A stretch of 64,000 nucleotides of DNA from Deltaproteobacteria bacterium (GCA_021780495.1 JAJXYO010000030.1:1-64000), one strand, 5' to 3'; numbered from the stretch's first letter, positions 7,973-18,189 are shown. Program-made: numbers and translations. Notes: generated by a model from the sequence alone, not told the origin.

Positions 7973-8941
7973 ATGAGCCTTAGCCTTACCGACAAAGCCG
8001 GGCGTGTCGTTAGTTCCCGCATTGTAGCGGCACTGATTGGCATGGTCGGCTCGTTCATTCTGTTCGCGACCTATCTGGTGATACCGCCGGTGGGGATTGT
8101 TTCCGGGGTGCTGACACCGTTTCCGATCGCATTCGTTAGGTTTCGACACGGTCGATGGATTTCGGTGATCTGTATTCTTGGTGGTACAGCCGCTATGGCC
8201 AGTGTATTTGGTCTTACCGCTGGTGCTTTCTATCTGGGCCAGTGCGGTCTGGTTGCCTTGCTGATGCCGGAACTACTATTGCGTGGGGTCGGTGGAGCAC
8301 GATCGATTGTCTGGACGACCGCAGCCAACATGGCCCTATTGACCAGTGCGGTGGTTTTTTTCAGTATGACCAGTGGTCAGGACATCCATCAACTGATTGT
8401 CGCTGAAATTCAGAAAAGTGTTGCCCAAGCTGTTGCTATCTATGAAAAGAGCGGTGTCAAGGGCGACGAGCTTCTTGTGTTGAAGCAAACCATGGCCACG
8501 GCAGCTGACCTGGTCATCAAGATATATCCGGCTTTGATGACAGTAATGCTGATTGTCATGGCGGGATGTAATCTGGCATTGTTGAAACGTTGTTCTTTTT
8601 TCAGGGAAAAAAGCTTGAATGCCGGTGAGTTCAGAGATTTCAGGAATCCCGATATTCTTGTATGGCTGCTTATCGCAGCGGGTTTTTCAATGCTGGCCGG
8701 TAACAATATCATCACGATACCGGCACTTAATATCCTTACAATTGTTATACTTCTTTATTTTTTGCAGGGAATGGCGGTTTTGTTCACTGTTATAGCCCGT
8801 CAAAGTATTGCAACTGTTCTTCGTGTGGGACTGTATATCCTGCTGGTGCTGCAACCATATTTGGCAGCGCTGGTTGCTGCGATTGGAATATTTGACCTGT
8901 GGGGTGATTTTCGCACCCCCAGAAAACAGGAAAACCTGTAA
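7973..8941 (+). CDS. DUF2232 (YybS-like) integral membrane protein
   Basis: Predicted multipass membrane protein of 322 residues with about eight hydrophobic helices, for example IVAALIGMVGSFILFATYLV near the start and ILTIVILLYFLQGMAVLF near 255. A soluble stretch at about 135-170 contains EIQKSVAQAVAIYEK. The position between rpsR and rplI is the usual one for this family in many bacteria. Its role is unsettled. No clear ribosome binding site is present, so translation may be coupled to rpsR, which ends 11 bases earlier. A TTG codon directly before the ATG is an alternative start. Confidence 0.78.
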   Translation: MSLSLTDKAGRVVSSRIVAALIGMVGSFILFATYLVIPPVGIVSGVLTPFPIAFVRFRHGRWISVICILGGTAAMASVFGLTAGAFYLGQCGLVALLMPELLLRGVGGARSIVWTTAANMALLTSAVVFFSMTSGQDIHQLIVAEIQKSVAQAVAIYEKSGVKGDELLVLKQTMATAADLVIKIYPALMTVMLIVMAGCNLALLKRCSFFREKSLNAGEFRDFRNPDILVWLLIAAGFSMLAGNNIITIPALNILTIVILLYFLQGMAVLFTVIARQSIATVLRVGLYILLVLQPYLAALVAAIGIFDLWGDFRTPRKQENL

Positions 8942-8964
8942 AACAGGCTTGAAAGGAGAGTGTT

Positions 8965-9408
8965 ATGAAGTTGATTTTGAAAGAAAACATCGAGCATCTC
9001 GGACACATCGGAGATTTTGTGAAGGTTGCTCCCGGCTATGCCCGTAACTACCTGATCCCAAAGGGGCTGGCTGTTGAAGCCACCGAAAAGAACGCAAAGT
9101 CCCTCGAACATGTCAAGCGACAGATGGCATACAAGAAGGATAAAGCTCTGGAGTCTGCCAGGATCTTGGCTGTCAAATTGTCTGAAACGCCGATCGATCT
9201 TTTGCATAAGGCCGGCGAAGAAGGCAAGCTGTTTGGATCGGTTACCAATATGGAAATTGCTGCTTTCCTTAAGGAAAAAGGTTTCGATATTGACCGTAAG
9301 GCGATTCAGGTGGCGGAACCCATCAAGCAGGTGGGTGCATATGACGTCTTGGTTAAGATCCACCCTGAAGTTGTTGCATCGCTTAAGGTTACGGTTGCTG
9401 CAGCGTAA
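8965..9408 (+). CDS. rplI: 50S ribosomal protein L9
   Basis: Large-subunit protein bound to 23S rRNA domain V near the base of the L1 stalk. The 147-residue protein has the N-terminal signature MKLILKENIEHLGHIGDFVKVAPGYARNYLIPKGLA and the long connecting helix (KSLEHVKRQMAYKKDKALESA). The C-terminal globular domain contains GKLFGSVT and is of usual length. GAAAGGAG precedes the start. Last gene of the rpsF operon, followed by a strong terminator. Confidence 0.97.
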   Translation: MKLILKENIEHLGHIGDFVKVAPGYARNYLIPKGLAVEATEKNAKSLEHVKRQMAYKKDKALESARILAVKLSETPIDLLHKAGEEGKLFGSVTNMEIAAFLKEKGFDIDRKAIQVAEPIKQVGAYDVLVKIHPEVVASLKVTVAAA

Positions 9409-9430
9409 CCTCCTTCAAATAGTCATAGAA

Positions 9431-9477
9431 TATCGAAGGGCCTGCCGGATAAATCCGGCAGGCCCTTCGATATTTTG
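9431..9477 (+). terminator. Terminator of the rpsF-rplI operon
   Basis: A 19-bp perfect stem (TATCGAAGGGCCTGCCGGA, 9431-9449, with its complement 9454-9472) and a 4-nt loop, followed by TTTTG. Confidence 0.88.
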
Positions 9478-9550
9478 CCGGTTATAAAATTACTTGTTAA
9501 CACACCATCTTGCTTATCGCTGGCGGAATCAGCTTCAGGTGCGTGATTGG

Positions 9551-9578
9551 TTGACTTTCACTGATTCTGGAGTAAAAA
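9551..9578 (+). promoter_or_regulatory. Candidate sigma-70 promoter for the DUF21/CBS gene
   Basis: TTGACT (9551-9556) and TAAAAA (9573-9578) are separated by 16 bases. It lies between the rplI terminator and the ribosome binding site AGGAGG at 9595-9600. Confidence 0.35.
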
Positions 9579-9605
9579 TGATCTACGCTGATTCAGGAGG
9601 TGCGG

Positions 9606-10946
9606 GTGGATACTGTTTTAATAGAGGTGTTGGTAATCTGTCTGATGATTGTTCTGAATGGATTCTTTGCCTGTTCCGAATTTGCTATCATTTCAGTTCG
9701 TAAAAGCCTGATTGCGCAGCTGGTTGCCGATGGAGATGAACGGGCTATACTTATCGAAGAGTTGCAAAAGGATCCGCATCGTCTGCTGGCCTTGGTACAG
9801 ATCGGTGTTACCGTAACAGCTGCCACCGCATCAACGATGGGTGGAATTATTGCTGTGGATTACCTGCGACCCTGGTTACAGCGTGTCAATATTGACATGA
9901 TCGGACATGCTGCAGAACCGGTCGCTGTGACGAGCATGGTTGTATTCATTTCCTATCTCCTGCTTGTGTTGGGTGAGCTGGCTCCTAAGACTATCGGTCT
10001 ACAATACGCTGATATCATTGCACTTAATGTTGCTCGACCGATCAGCCGGCTATCCCGTGCAGGTACTATAGTCGTCAGTATCCTGACTGTTTCAAGCAAG
10101 GCGGTCATGAGGCTTTTGGGCATTCGAGCAGATCGTGAAGTATTCATTACACGTGAAGAGGTACAGCACATCGTGGCCGAAGGTCATGACAGCGGCGTGT
10201 TCAGTGAATCAGAACATGAATACATTCTTAATGTTTTCGAGTTTACCCACACGTGTGTACGTGAAGTGATGGTGCCACGCACCCGTATTGTTGCTCTGGA
10301 CCTTTCAGCGACACGTGAAGATGCGGTCAAGATAGTACTTGAGAATATGTACTCACGCTATCCTGTCTGCCGAGAAACTATCGAAGATGTTGTTGGTGTT
10401 GTGCATGGCAAGGATTTGCTGGGACGGCTGGTTGCCGGAGAGACATTCGATTTGAGCGCCATCATGTTACCGCCGGTTTTTGTTCCCGAGGGTAAGAAGG
10501 TAAACGATCTTCTCAAAGAGATGCAGCGGTCTCGTAACCAGATGGCGCTTGTGGTTGATGAGTATGGTGGGTTGAGTGGTCTGGTTACCACAGAAGATTT
10601 GATAGAGGAGCTGGTAGGAGAAATAATGGATGAGCATGATGCCGGAGAGGCGGTGCATTTCCAGCGGCTTGCGGATGGCAGCCAGATGGTGGATGGCTTG
10701 CTTTCAATTTTCGATTTTGCCGATGCCATTGATGTTAAAATTGTAGATGATGTGCCCTACGAAACGGTTGCCGGACTGATACTTCATGAACTTGGACGGT
10801 TTCCATTGCGCGGTGAATCGGTAGTCTGGCATGACTACTGTCTTATCTGTGAAGAGGTGACACATACATCTATCCTTAAGGTGCGCATCGTCAAGCAGGC
10901 GCTTGAAAATTCTCCTCAAGGCGGCAGTAACGGCAGATGCAATTAA
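9606..10946 (+). CDS. CNNM/HlyC-type membrane protein (DUF21, CBS pair, CorC)
   Basis: The 446-residue protein has a DUF21 transmembrane domain (about 1-190, with the N-terminal LNGFFACSEFAIISVRKS). Two CBS domains follow (about 208-325, beginning VREVMVPRTRIVALDL). The C-terminal CorC/transporter-associated domain ends near VRIVKQALE (about 345-430). Such proteins are linked to magnesium or cobalt efflux and are often mislabelled hemolysins. GTG at 9606 lies five bases after AGGAGG and is preferred to GTG at 9600, which directly abuts it. Confidence 0.87.
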   Translation: MDTVLIEVLVICLMIVLNGFFACSEFAIISVRKSLIAQLVADGDERAILIEELQKDPHRLLALVQIGVTVTAATASTMGGIIAVDYLRPWLQRVNIDMIGHAAEPVAVTSMVVFISYLLLVLGELAPKTIGLQYADIIALNVARPISRLSRAGTIVVSILTVSSKAVMRLLGIRADREVFITREEVQHIVAEGHDSGVFSESEHEYILNVFEFTHTCVREVMVPRTRIVALDLSATREDAVKIVLENMYSRYPVCRETIEDVVGVVHGKDLLGRLVAGETFDLSAIMLPPVFVPEGKKVNDLLKEMQRSRNQMALVVDEYGGLSGLVTTEDLIEELVGEIMDEHDAGEAVHFQRLADGSQMVDGLLSIFDFADAIDVKIVDDVPYETVAGLILHELGRFPLRGESVVWHDYCLICEEVTHTSILKVRIVKQALENSPQGGSNGRCN

Positions 10947-11008
10947 CGTGGCCTGTATAGCAATTTGTCCCCAACAACACTACGTACTTCAAGGTACTCA
11001 CATTCTCG

Positions 11009-14000
11009 ATGCAGAAACGTACTTACATAAAATTCTCCGGGATACTTTTACTGATTGCCGTATCTTTCATTATCGGTATTGCAGTTTTCCTGCCGCGGCT
11101 GCTGGATGTCAACGCCTACCGTGATGAAATCCTCGCCACGCTACAACAGTCCCTCAACCGTAAAGTATTCTTCAAAAGCGGCACATTTGCCTGGCACTTC
11201 GGGCCTTCCTTTGTCTTTACTGATGTCACTGTAAAAGAACCAGATGGTAGCGATGATTTTCTTACAGCCGACCGGATCACCGTAAAGCTGGCACTTTTGC
11301 CACTTCTGCAAAAGCACGTCGAGTTGCAGGATGTAATTGCAGACGGTGCGGATATTCATATCAACCGGAACAAGGAAGGCATGCTGAACATCGATGATCT
11401 GCTCAAGCCGTCAAAGGATTCGGTGCCGGTTCACTTTAAAATGGTACAGCTCAGACGAAGTACGTTGCAATGGCGTGACATGAAGATCCGGAAGGGAGCG
11501 TTTCAGTATGTAGCACGGAATATTTCCTTGGATCTTGACCATCTGGCACGCGGTCACAAGGGGGATATCAAGTTGTCTTGTGAACTACCGGCACTTTCGG
11601 GGCCAGCGGGGGAGCTTACGGTTTCGGGCTCGATTAAATTGCCTGTGGAGGGACATTCGCTGGCAGAGGTAGAGCTGGACGGCGGTGTGGACGTTAAACA
11701 GTTTGAGATCGGCCGCTTCTGGCCGTATTATGAACGTTTCATTCCTTTTGCCAACTCGGGTGGAAGACTGGATGTGGCTTCCCGTTTCAAGGGACGTCCT
11801 ACGGACTTTGTCGCCAGGGGTAAGATCCGGGTGAGCGGCGCTTCCGTGGTCTGGCCAAAGATATTCCACTTTACCGTTGCTCCCCGTTCTGTCCAGCTGA
11901 ACTATGACCTCCGGTTATCCGGCTCAATGATCGATATCCCTTCTCTGGAGCTGGTAACAGATGGTATCCGCGTCGCGGGTAGTTTCCAGATGCGAGACTA
12001 TGCCGGCAAAGATCCGCATATAGTTGCCAAGGCCAGCACGCCAGGCACCTTCCGCTACGAGGATGTCAGAGCCTATGTTCCCTACGGCATCATACCTGCT
12101 GATACTTCGGACTATATCGAGCATAAAATCAAGTCTGGAGTTTTCAAGCTCGAGACAGGTATTCTGGATGGACGTATCAGCCAGATTACCCATATGGATC
12201 AGGGTGAAAACTATAAAACACTTTATATTCGCGCACCGGTCGAGAAAGCAATACTGAGTTATGGTCCCAAGGCCCCGTTCTTTTCCAATATCAAAGGGAT
12301 AATGGAGCTGAAGGATAAAAATTTTAATCTGATCGGTATGACAGCGCTTTTTGGGGAGTCACCGCTCAAACTAAATGGCTCGATCACTGAATACAACACT
12401 GATAAGCCGTCTGATTATCCGGTTCGCATGGACATTGTTCCGCACCCATCAGAAGTAGCCTGGTTGGCCCGAATAGTTGGGGCGAACAGGTTGGAGTTTG
12501 GAGGTTCCTCACCCCTTGTCCTGAACGGAAGTGGTCATTACTCGGCTTATCGGCTGAATGGCTACTGGGACCTTCAACAGGCATCATATTCCTTTCCCGG
12601 AGCAATCCGCAAACCACCAGGAATGACCAACCGCCTCACCTTTACCTCCGTCATCAGTGCGAAAGAAATCAAGCTGACCAGCCTGTCATATTATCTGCCC
12701 CCTCTGTTTCTTTCTGCGACAGCCCTCTTGAAATATGGCGTTCAATCAAACCTGGGGTTTGAGCTGCAGTCCAATCCGTTTATCATGGCTGAGAGTCTCC
12801 CCATCATGCCTGTTTGGCAGAAGTACCGACCCCGTGGCAGGGTTCAGGTCCACCTTTCCGGAAACGGTAATCCGAAAGATTTTTCTGCCATGGATTATAC
12901 CGGCAGTGTTGCCCTCAACTCATTTTCTCTCCAGCCGGGCGACAAGTTCAAGGTAATTAGCGGTATCAACGGTAGCGTTGTATTTAAGGGCAACGGCCTG
13001 GAAACCTCCCAAATCTCGGCCCGTTATGGTGATTCGCAGTTGAATGTCAAGGGTCAGGTCAAAAGCCTGAAAAACGGTGAGGCAGAGGTCACGTTTTCCT
13101 CACCCCGTTTTTATCTGCGGGATATGAATCTAACCCCCCTCAAAGGCGATGCATCAATTCAACGCATGAACGGTAGTTTTTCCGTCCATGACGGCAGATA
13201 TGCGATCAAGAGCTTTTCCGGGTTGCTGAATAGCTCCAATTTCAATATCAGTGGTGTGTACGTCGGCGGGAGTACCCCTGAAGCGACTTTTGCAGTGACA
13301 TCAACCAATCTGGATGTGGATGATCTGTTGCAACTTGCCAAGTTGGGAGAGCAGGGTGGTACGTCGGATTCGGGTGTTTTAAAACCGGATTTAAAGCTTA
13401 AGTTGGTTGCCGAAACAGGAAAATATGGCAGCATTCCATTTTCTCATCTGAAAGTTACTGCTCATCAGGACGCGGGCATTCTCTATCTGCAGGATTTAGA
13501 GGCTGGAGTTTTCGGCGGCAGGCTTGCTGCCAAGGGCAGAGTCGCACCTGGTGGGGAACTGGGTAGCCGTTATGATCTCAATTGCAGCCTCGAACGCGTT
13601 GATGCCGATAGATTGCTGCAGACATTGGATATCACCCGTAAAGTGACCGGTTCATTAAACCTCCATGGCAATATAACCGCACGCGGTGAGACCATGGCTG
13701 ACATTAAAAAGACTGCTCTCGGCAATATGCGCCTGCGCCTGGAGCATGGCACGCTGCACAAGTTCAATGTGCTCTCCAAGATGTTTTCGATACTCAATGT
13801 GTCACAGTTGCTCAAGTTTCAATTGCCCGATATGGTTGCGGACGGTATGCCATACAAAGAAATTAAAGGGAGCTTTGCCATAAGTGATGGCGGCATTGTC
13901 ACCAACGACCTGTTTATAGCGAGCGATGCCATTAACATCTCACTGATCGGAAAAGCTGATATTGTCAAAGAGGATTTGAATTTTACCGTCGGTGTTCAGC

Positions 14001-14239
14001 CGCTACAGACCGTGGACAAGATTGTTAACCGCATTCCGGTAGTCGGGTGGTTGTTGACCGGTAAGGGCAAAGATTTTGTAACTGTTTTTTTTGAGGCGAA
14101 AGGAAAATGGTCAGATCCACAGGTGGTCGCGATCCCTGCAAAATCTATGGCCAAGGGAGCCTTGAATATTTTCAGGCGAATATTCGAATTGCCGGTGCGT
14201 TTGTTTACGGATACGGGAGAGGTTATTCTGGGAAAATAA
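11009..14239 (+). CDS. AsmA family protein (very large)
   Basis: A 1,076-residue protein with one N-terminal membrane anchor (ISGILLLIAV-type helix at residues 9-30, FSGILLLIAVSFIIGIAVFL). The conserved AsmA start follows (LDVNAYRDEILATLQQSLNRKVFF), then a long periplasmic beta-rich region. The C-terminal AsmA_2-like module (about 880-1040) contains DIKKTALGNMRLRLEHGTLHKFNVLSKMF. AsmA-like proteins are now viewed as bridge-like lipid carriers between inner and outer membranes. This is inference here. The start has no clear ribosome binding site; it was chosen because the membrane anchor follows directly. It lies 62 bases after the CNNM-type gene. Confidence 0.85.
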   Translation: MQKRTYIKFSGILLLIAVSFIIGIAVFLPRLLDVNAYRDEILATLQQSLNRKVFFKSGTFAWHFGPSFVFTDVTVKEPDGSDDFLTADRITVKLALLPLLQKHVELQDVIADGADIHINRNKEGMLNIDDLLKPSKDSVPVHFKMVQLRRSTLQWRDMKIRKGAFQYVARNISLDLDHLARGHKGDIKLSCELPALSGPAGELTVSGSIKLPVEGHSLAEVELDGGVDVKQFEIGRFWPYYERFIPFANSGGRLDVASRFKGRPTDFVARGKIRVSGASVVWPKIFHFTVAPRSVQLNYDLRLSGSMIDIPSLELVTDGIRVAGSFQMRDYAGKDPHIVAKASTPGTFRYEDVRAYVPYGIIPADTSDYIEHKIKSGVFKLETGILDGRISQITHMDQGENYKTLYIRAPVEKAILSYGPKAPFFSNIKGIMELKDKNFNLIGMTALFGESPLKLNGSITEYNTDKPSDYPVRMDIVPHPSEVAWLARIVGANRLEFGGSSPLVLNGSGHYSAYRLNGYWDLQQASYSFPGAIRKPPGMTNRLTFTSVISAKEIKLTSLSYYLPPLFLSATALLKYGVQSNLGFELQSNPFIMAESLPIMPVWQKYRPRGRVQVHLSGNGNPKDFSAMDYTGSVALNSFSLQPGDKFKVISGINGSVVFKGNGLETSQISARYGDSQLNVKGQVKSLKNGEAEVTFSSPRFYLRDMNLTPLKGDASIQRMNGSFSVHDGRYAIKSFSGLLNSSNFNISGVYVGGSTPEATFAVTSTNLDVDDLLQLAKLGEQGGTSDSGVLKPDLKLKLVAETGKYGSIPFSHLKVTAHQDAGILYLQDLEAGVFGGRLAAKGRVAPGGELGSRYDLNCSLERVDADRLLQTLDITRKVTGSLNLHGNITARGETMADIKKTALGNMRLRLEHGTLHKFNVLSKMFSILNVSQLLKFQLPDMVADGMPYKEIKGSFAISDGGIVTNDLFIASDAINISLIGKADIVKEDLNFTVGVQPLQTVDKIVNRIPVVGWLLTGKGKDFVTVFFEAKGKWSDPQVVAIPAKSMAKGALNIFRRIFELPVRLFTDTGEVILGK

Positions 14240-14261
14240 TGAGCTGGCAGATCGGTTTTTG

Positions 14262-14294
14262 CATTATGGCCAATTGCTTCGGCTGGCCATAATG
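14262..14294. terminator. Inverted repeat between AsmA and lpxC genes
   Basis: An 11-bp perfect stem (CATTATGGCCA at 14262-14272 with TGGCCATAATG at 14284-14294) and an 11-nt loop. There is no T tract on either side, so it may be a weak or Rho-assisted terminator between convergent genes. The rest of 14240-14406 shows nothing recognisable. Confidence 0.4.
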
Positions 14295-14406
14295 GCAAGG
14301 TAACGAGGTGCTGCTGCACCACTGTATCGATGGATTACCGGCTTTTAGGGAGTGCTGATGCTGTTGTCGCGGTTTTCGATCACCAGCGGCTATTTATCGG
14401 TAGAAA

Positions 14407-15234
14407 TCAGTAGATTGAATAGTTCGAAGGATCGGAAAAGAGTTCTTTCAGCAGCAGGTTGTTGAGATGGTGGCCGGTCTTGTGAGCCTCCACCTTGCCC
14501 ATGATGCGGTAGCCGCTGGTGTAGAGGTCGCCGATCAGATCCAGTATCTTGTGGTTTACCAGCTCCTTGCGGTAGCGCAGGCCTTGTGGATTAACAATGT
14601 CGTCCATACCGATCACAACCGCGTTGTCCAGTGACCCCCCCTTTGCCAAGCCAGCCTTCTTGATGGCCTCAATCTCTTCCAGCAGGGTAAATGTTCGTGA
14701 GTTGATGATCGCGAAGGCATTTTCCACATCCGAGACCCGTTTTTTCTGTTTGCCCACCGGTTGACGAAATTCGATGGTCATGGTGATATCCAGGGTGTTG
14801 TGCGGCTTGATGCGCACCCAGGCGTCGTTGAGTGTGACCTCAACCTGACGCTGCACTTTCAGATAGACGCCGTTCTCGGGAAACTCGTAAACGCCGGCTT
14901 TCCACATGCCTTGGTAAAATTCCCAGGCCGACCCGTCCAGGATCGGCACCTCCGGTCCGTCGATATATACGAGACAGTTGGTGATGCCCGAAAAATAGAA
15001 GGCCGCCATTAGATGCTCAACAGTTGAAACCGAAGCCCCTTCGCTGGCGATCAAGGTTGAAAGGCGTGTATCGGCAACCATGTCGTAACGGGCCGGGATG
15101 GTGACGCCTTTGAAGACAAAGGCGATGCCGAATTCACGACGCGGAAGAAATTCAAGGGTAACCGGCTGACCAGTATGCAGGCCGATGCCGGTGATCTTAA
15201 AGATGCGGTTGATTGTTGTCTGGCGCTTGATCAT
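14407..15234 (-). CDS. lpxC: UDP-3-O-acyl-N-acetylglucosamine deacetylase LpxC
   Basis: Zinc hydrolase that performs the committed step of lipid A synthesis in the cytosol. The 275-residue protein carries the zinc ligands His74 (STVEHLMAA), His228 and Asp232 (NHKILDLIGDL). The catalytic base His255 is in HKTGHHLNN; the spacing matches the E. coli enzyme. DGPEVPILDGSA is at 92-103. The gene starts three bases after cysE, on the same strand. The product shows the cell has lipopolysaccharide, so it is Gram-negative. Confidence 0.96.
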   Translation of the reverse strand: MIKRQTTINRIFKITGIGLHTGQPVTLEFLPRREFGIAFVFKGVTIPARYDMVADTRLSTLIASEGASVSTVEHLMAAFYFSGITNCLVYIDGPEVPILDGSAWEFYQGMWKAGVYEFPENGVYLKVQRQVEVTLNDAWVRIKPHNTLDITMTIEFRQPVGKQKKRVSDVENAFAIINSRTFTLLEEIEAIKKAGLAKGGSLDNAVVIGMDDIVNPQGLRYRKELVNHKILDLIGDLYTSGYRIMGKVEAHKTGHHLNNLLLKELFSDPSNYSIY

Positions 15235-15237
15235 TGT

Positions 15238-15912
15238 TTACCCATCCAGCCGTTTCTTCAATAGATCATGTTCCTTTGCCAAAGAATCATATTTCCGTTC
15301 CAGTTCACGAATCTGGTCAAACAGACACGAAATTGCCTTGGCCTCCGGATCGGGCAGCTGCCCATGTTGAAGGTCTGCCCTGCCGACATCCTTTTTCTCC
15401 TGCTCCATGACCATTCTGCCGGGAATACCGACCACTGTGGCGTTCTCGGGAACCTCCTTGACAACCACCGAGTTTGAACCGATTTTGGCTCCTTTGCCGA
15501 CGGTGAACGGCCCCAGAATCTTAGCCCCCGATCCGATTACGACGTTGTCTGCCAGAGTGGGGTGTCGCTTGACCTTGTCCCAGGTCACACCGCCCAAGGT
15601 AACGCCATGATAGAGGGTTACATTGTCACCGATCTCCGCCGTCTCACCGATCACTACGCCCATGCCATGGTCGATGAAAAACTTGCGGCCGATTTTAGCA
15701 CCGGGATGGATTTCGATCCCGGTCAGAAACCGTCCGATGTGGGATGTGAAGCGTCCCAGGAAATAGAATTTGTTGATCCAAAACCAGTGCGCGACCCGAT
15801 ATATCCACAGGGCGTGCAGACCGGGATAGCAAAAAATGATCTCCAGCACGTTTCGGGCAGCCGGGTCGCGCTCGAAGACGGAATTGATATCCTCAAGGAT
15901 GTTTTTGAACAT
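15238..15912 (-). CDS. cysE: Serine O-acetyltransferase
   Basis: Makes O-acetylserine from serine and acetyl-CoA for cysteine synthesis. The 224-residue protein is the short (EpsC-like) form. An N-terminal helical domain includes [14 protein letters not shown]. Left-handed beta-helix hexapeptide repeats follow ([30 protein letters not shown], then [10 protein letters not shown] with the active-site His). The C-terminal tail is a predicted coiled coil ([25 protein letters not shown]). GAGG lies upstream of the ATG. Upstream of lpxC and probably co-transcribed with it. Confidence 0.94.
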   Translation of the reverse strand: MFKNILEDINSVFERDPAARNVLEIIFCYPGLHALWIYRVAHWFWINKFYFLGRFTSHIGRFLTGIEIHPGAKIGRKFFIDHGMGVVIGETAEIGDNVTLYHGVTLGGVTWDKVKRHPTLADNVVIGSGAKILGPFTVGKGAKIGSNSVVVKEVPENATVVGIPGRMVMEQEKKDVGRADLQHGQLPDPEAKAISCLFDQIRELERKYDSLAKEHDLLKKRLDG

Positions 15913-16014
15913 TGAAATAACCTCAAATGTACTGTGGCTGAGAGTATTTTCATACCTATCATATCCCTAGTAAACCTGTCAAATTTAATCCTTTTTTATG
16001 GGGTAACTTACCTC

Positions 16015-16043
16015 TCGACAAACAGCCAAATATTAACTAGTAT
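16015..16043 (+). promoter_or_regulatory. Candidate sigma-70 promoter of fumarase
   Basis: TCGACA (16015-16020) and TAGTAT (16038-16043) are separated by 17 bases, about 60 bases before the fumarase ribosome binding site. The leader contains no recognisable riboswitch. Confidence 0.4.
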
Positions 16044-16110
16044 GCCCAAACCGTATACACTATCTCGGTCTCTTGAGGCCCATTTGAACGTAACGAAAGG
16101 AGAATCACCC

Positions 16111-17736
16111 ATGTCCACCAAACCCTTTGTTTATCAGGAGCCATTTCCACTCGGCAAGGATGAGACCAGCTACCGCAAGATCGAGGGTTCCGAGAAATAT
16201 ATTTTGGTAGAGAAGTTTGCCGACAAGGAGGTCGTCCGGGTCTGCCCCGAGGCACTTACGATTTTGGCAAACGAGGCCATGAAGGATGTCTCCTTCCTGC
16301 TGCGTCCGGCTCATAATGAACAGGTTGCCAAGATTCTGAGCGATCCTGAAGCTTCCATGAACGACAAAGGTGTTGCTCTGGCCTTCCTGCGGAATGCCGA
16401 GATCGCAGCCCAGTTTGACCTCCCGGTCTGCCAGGATACCGGCACTGCTACCGTTGCCGCCAAAAAAGGGCAGCAGATCTGGACCGGTGTCAAGGATGAG
16501 GAATGGCTCTCCAAAGGAATCTACAAGACCTATACCGAAGAAAATCTGCGCTACTCCCAGACGGTGGCTCTGGATATGTATGAAGAGATTAACACCGGAA
16601 CCAACCTGCCTGCCCAGATCGATATCCTGGCCACGGACGGCGACTACTACAAGTTCCTCTTTATGGCCAAGGGGGGCGGTTCTGCCAACAAAACCATGCT
16701 CTATCAGGAGACCAAGGCACTTCTGACACCGGAAAAGCTCTATAAATTCCTGGTGGAAAAGATGAAATACCTGGGTACTGCCGCCTGTCCCCCCTATCAC
16801 ATCGCCTTTGTCATTGGCGGTACGTCGGCCGATGCCTGCATGAAGACGGTTAAGCTGGCTACTGCCAAGGAGCTGGACGGCTTGCCGACAGTTGGCAATG
16901 AGCACGGCCAGGCATTCCGTGATGTAGAATTGGAGAATAAACTCCTCGAAGCCGCTCAGAAACTTGGTATCGGTGCCCAGTTCGGCGGCAAATACTTTGC
17001 CCACGACGTGCGTGTTATCCGCTTGCCCCGTCATGGTGCCTCATGTCCGGTTGGTATGGCGGTTTCCTGCTCGGCGGACCGCAACATCAAGGCCAAAATT
17101 ACCAAAGATGGTCTGTTTGTTGAGGAGATGGACCGCAATCCCGGTCGCCTGATCCCTGACCAATTTCGCGGCAAACATGAACACGGCGTCAAGATCGACC
17201 TTAACAAACCTATGAAGGAAATTCTGGCTGAGTTGACCAAGCATCCGGTGTCTACACCACTTTTGCTTACCGGTACCATTGTGGTCGGCCGCGATATCGC
17301 TCATGCCAAATTCAAGGAGATCATGGACAACGGAAAACCGCTGCCAGAGTACCTGCTCAACCATCCGATCTACTACGCCGGTCCGGCCAAGACTCCCAAA
17401 GGCAAGGCATCCGGTTCTTTCGGCCCGACGACCGCCGGACGCATGGACTCTTACGTGGATGAACTCCAGTCCAAAGGTGGTTCACTGATCATGATCGCCA
17501 AGGGCAATCGTAGTCAGCAGGTTACCGATGCCTGCAAAAAGTTTGGCGGATTCTATCTCGGTTCCATCGGCGGTCCGGCGGCCGTGCTGGCGGAGGAGAA
17601 CATCAAGAAGGTCGAGTGCATCGATTTCCCTGAACTGGGGATGGAAGCGGTCTGGCGGATCGAAGTGGAGAACTTCCCGGCCTTTATCCTGGTGGACGAC
17701 AAGGGCAATGATTTCTTTAAACAACTTGGTCTGTAA
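16111..17736 (+). CDS. Class I (iron-sulfur) fumarate hydratase
   Basis: Interconverts fumarate and malate in the citric acid cycle, using an oxygen-sensitive [4Fe-4S] cluster. At 541 residues it is the single-chain FumA/FumB type. The three expected cluster cysteines are visible with the same spacing as in E. coli FumA: Cys107 ([13 protein letters not shown]), Cys226 ([12 protein letters not shown]) and Cys320 ([11 protein letters not shown]). The C-terminal beta-type domain has [16 protein letters not shown]. The ATG at 16111 has AAAGGAG at a good distance; the longer open frame upstream runs through the promoter. Followed by a terminator. Confidence 0.94.
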   Translation: MSTKPFVYQEPFPLGKDETSYRKIEGSEKYILVEKFADKEVVRVCPEALTILANEAMKDVSFLLRPAHNEQVAKILSDPEASMNDKGVALAFLRNAEIAAQFDLPVCQDTGTATVAAKKGQQIWTGVKDEEWLSKGIYKTYTEENLRYSQTVALDMYEEINTGTNLPAQIDILATDGDYYKFLFMAKGGGSANKTMLYQETKALLTPEKLYKFLVEKMKYLGTAACPPYHIAFVIGGTSADACMKTVKLATAKELDGLPTVGNEHGQAFRDVELENKLLEAAQKLGIGAQFGGKYFAHDVRVIRLPRHGASCPVGMAVSCSADRNIKAKITKDGLFVEEMDRNPGRLIPDQFRGKHEHGVKIDLNKPMKEILAELTKHPVSTPLLLTGTIVVGRDIAHAKFKEIMDNGKPLPEYLLNHPIYYAGPAKTPKGKASGSFGPTTAGRMDSYVDELQSKGGSLIMIAKGNRSQQVTDACKKFGGFYLGSIGGPAAVLAEENIKKVECIDFPELGMEAVWRIEVENFPAFILVDDKGNDFFKQLGL

Positions 17737-17758
17737 TCTGGGCTGATGTGCAGATAAT

Positions 17759-17799
17759 AAGCCCTCGGTTGCGTTTGCTGCCGAGGGCTTTGTCTTTTT
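17759..17799 (+). terminator. Terminator of the fumarase gene
   Basis: A 10-bp stem (AAGCCCTCGG, 17759-17768, with CCGAGGGCTT, 17781-17790) and a 12-nt loop, followed by TGTCTTTTTG. Confidence 0.85.
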
Positions 17800-17823
17800 G
17801 AGTAGAGGCGAGGCCGGAAAGCG

Positions 17824-18153
17824 TTATTTTGTTTCGGCAGTACCAAGCGTCTTCAGATACAGAACCATTGAGGCAAGTTCCGGGGAACCGCTGGCAAGTG
17901 CTTTGCCTTTAAGCGCTTTTTCTATACATGTATTGACGGTCTTCTCCAGCGCTTCTTCATCGGATGCGGCAACATCTTCCAGACCCTTGCCACCTGGATG
18001 GCAAACGGAACAACTCTTTCCATTTGTCCCCAGTGAGGTACTGCTGAACAATGTCTTGCCCTGCTCGATGGACGGGTTGCCCGCAGCTATTGCCGCCACA
18101 GCAAAAGCTGCAACTACGACAAATGCAGTTAATATTCCAATACGTTTGTTCAT
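17824..18153 (-). CDS. Periplasmic monoheme c-type cytochrome
   Basis: The 109-residue precursor has a signal peptide (VVVAAFAVAAIAAG, cleavage near residue 24) and one heme motif, Cys48-Ser-Val-Cys51-His52. A downstream Met (SMVLYLKTL, about residue 97) is the likely distal ligand. It therefore resembles a class I cytochrome c of small electron-transfer type. AAGGAGG precedes the ATG. A 17-bp perfect dyad lies about 37-53 bases upstream of the start. Redox partners cannot be inferred from the neighbours. Confidence 0.85.
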   Translation of the reverse strand: MNKRIGILTAFVVVAAFAVAAIAAGNPSIEQGKTLFSSTSLGTNGKSCSVCHPGGKGLEDVAASDEEALEKTVNTCIEKALKGKALASGSPELASMVLYLKTLGTAETK

Positions 18154-18189
18154 AGTGATCCTCCTTAAAGTTTGATAACTCTGTTAAGT

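Noticed and set aside
15933-15995. GGCTGAGAG and AACCTGTC-like pieces upstream of fumarase resembling a TPP riboswitch
   Set aside because: The pairing elements are missing, the spacing is wrong and the downstream gene is not in thiamine metabolism.
16105-17034. A 309-residue open frame antisense to fumarase
   Set aside because: It mirrors codon usage of the strong class I fumarase frame and has no family motif.
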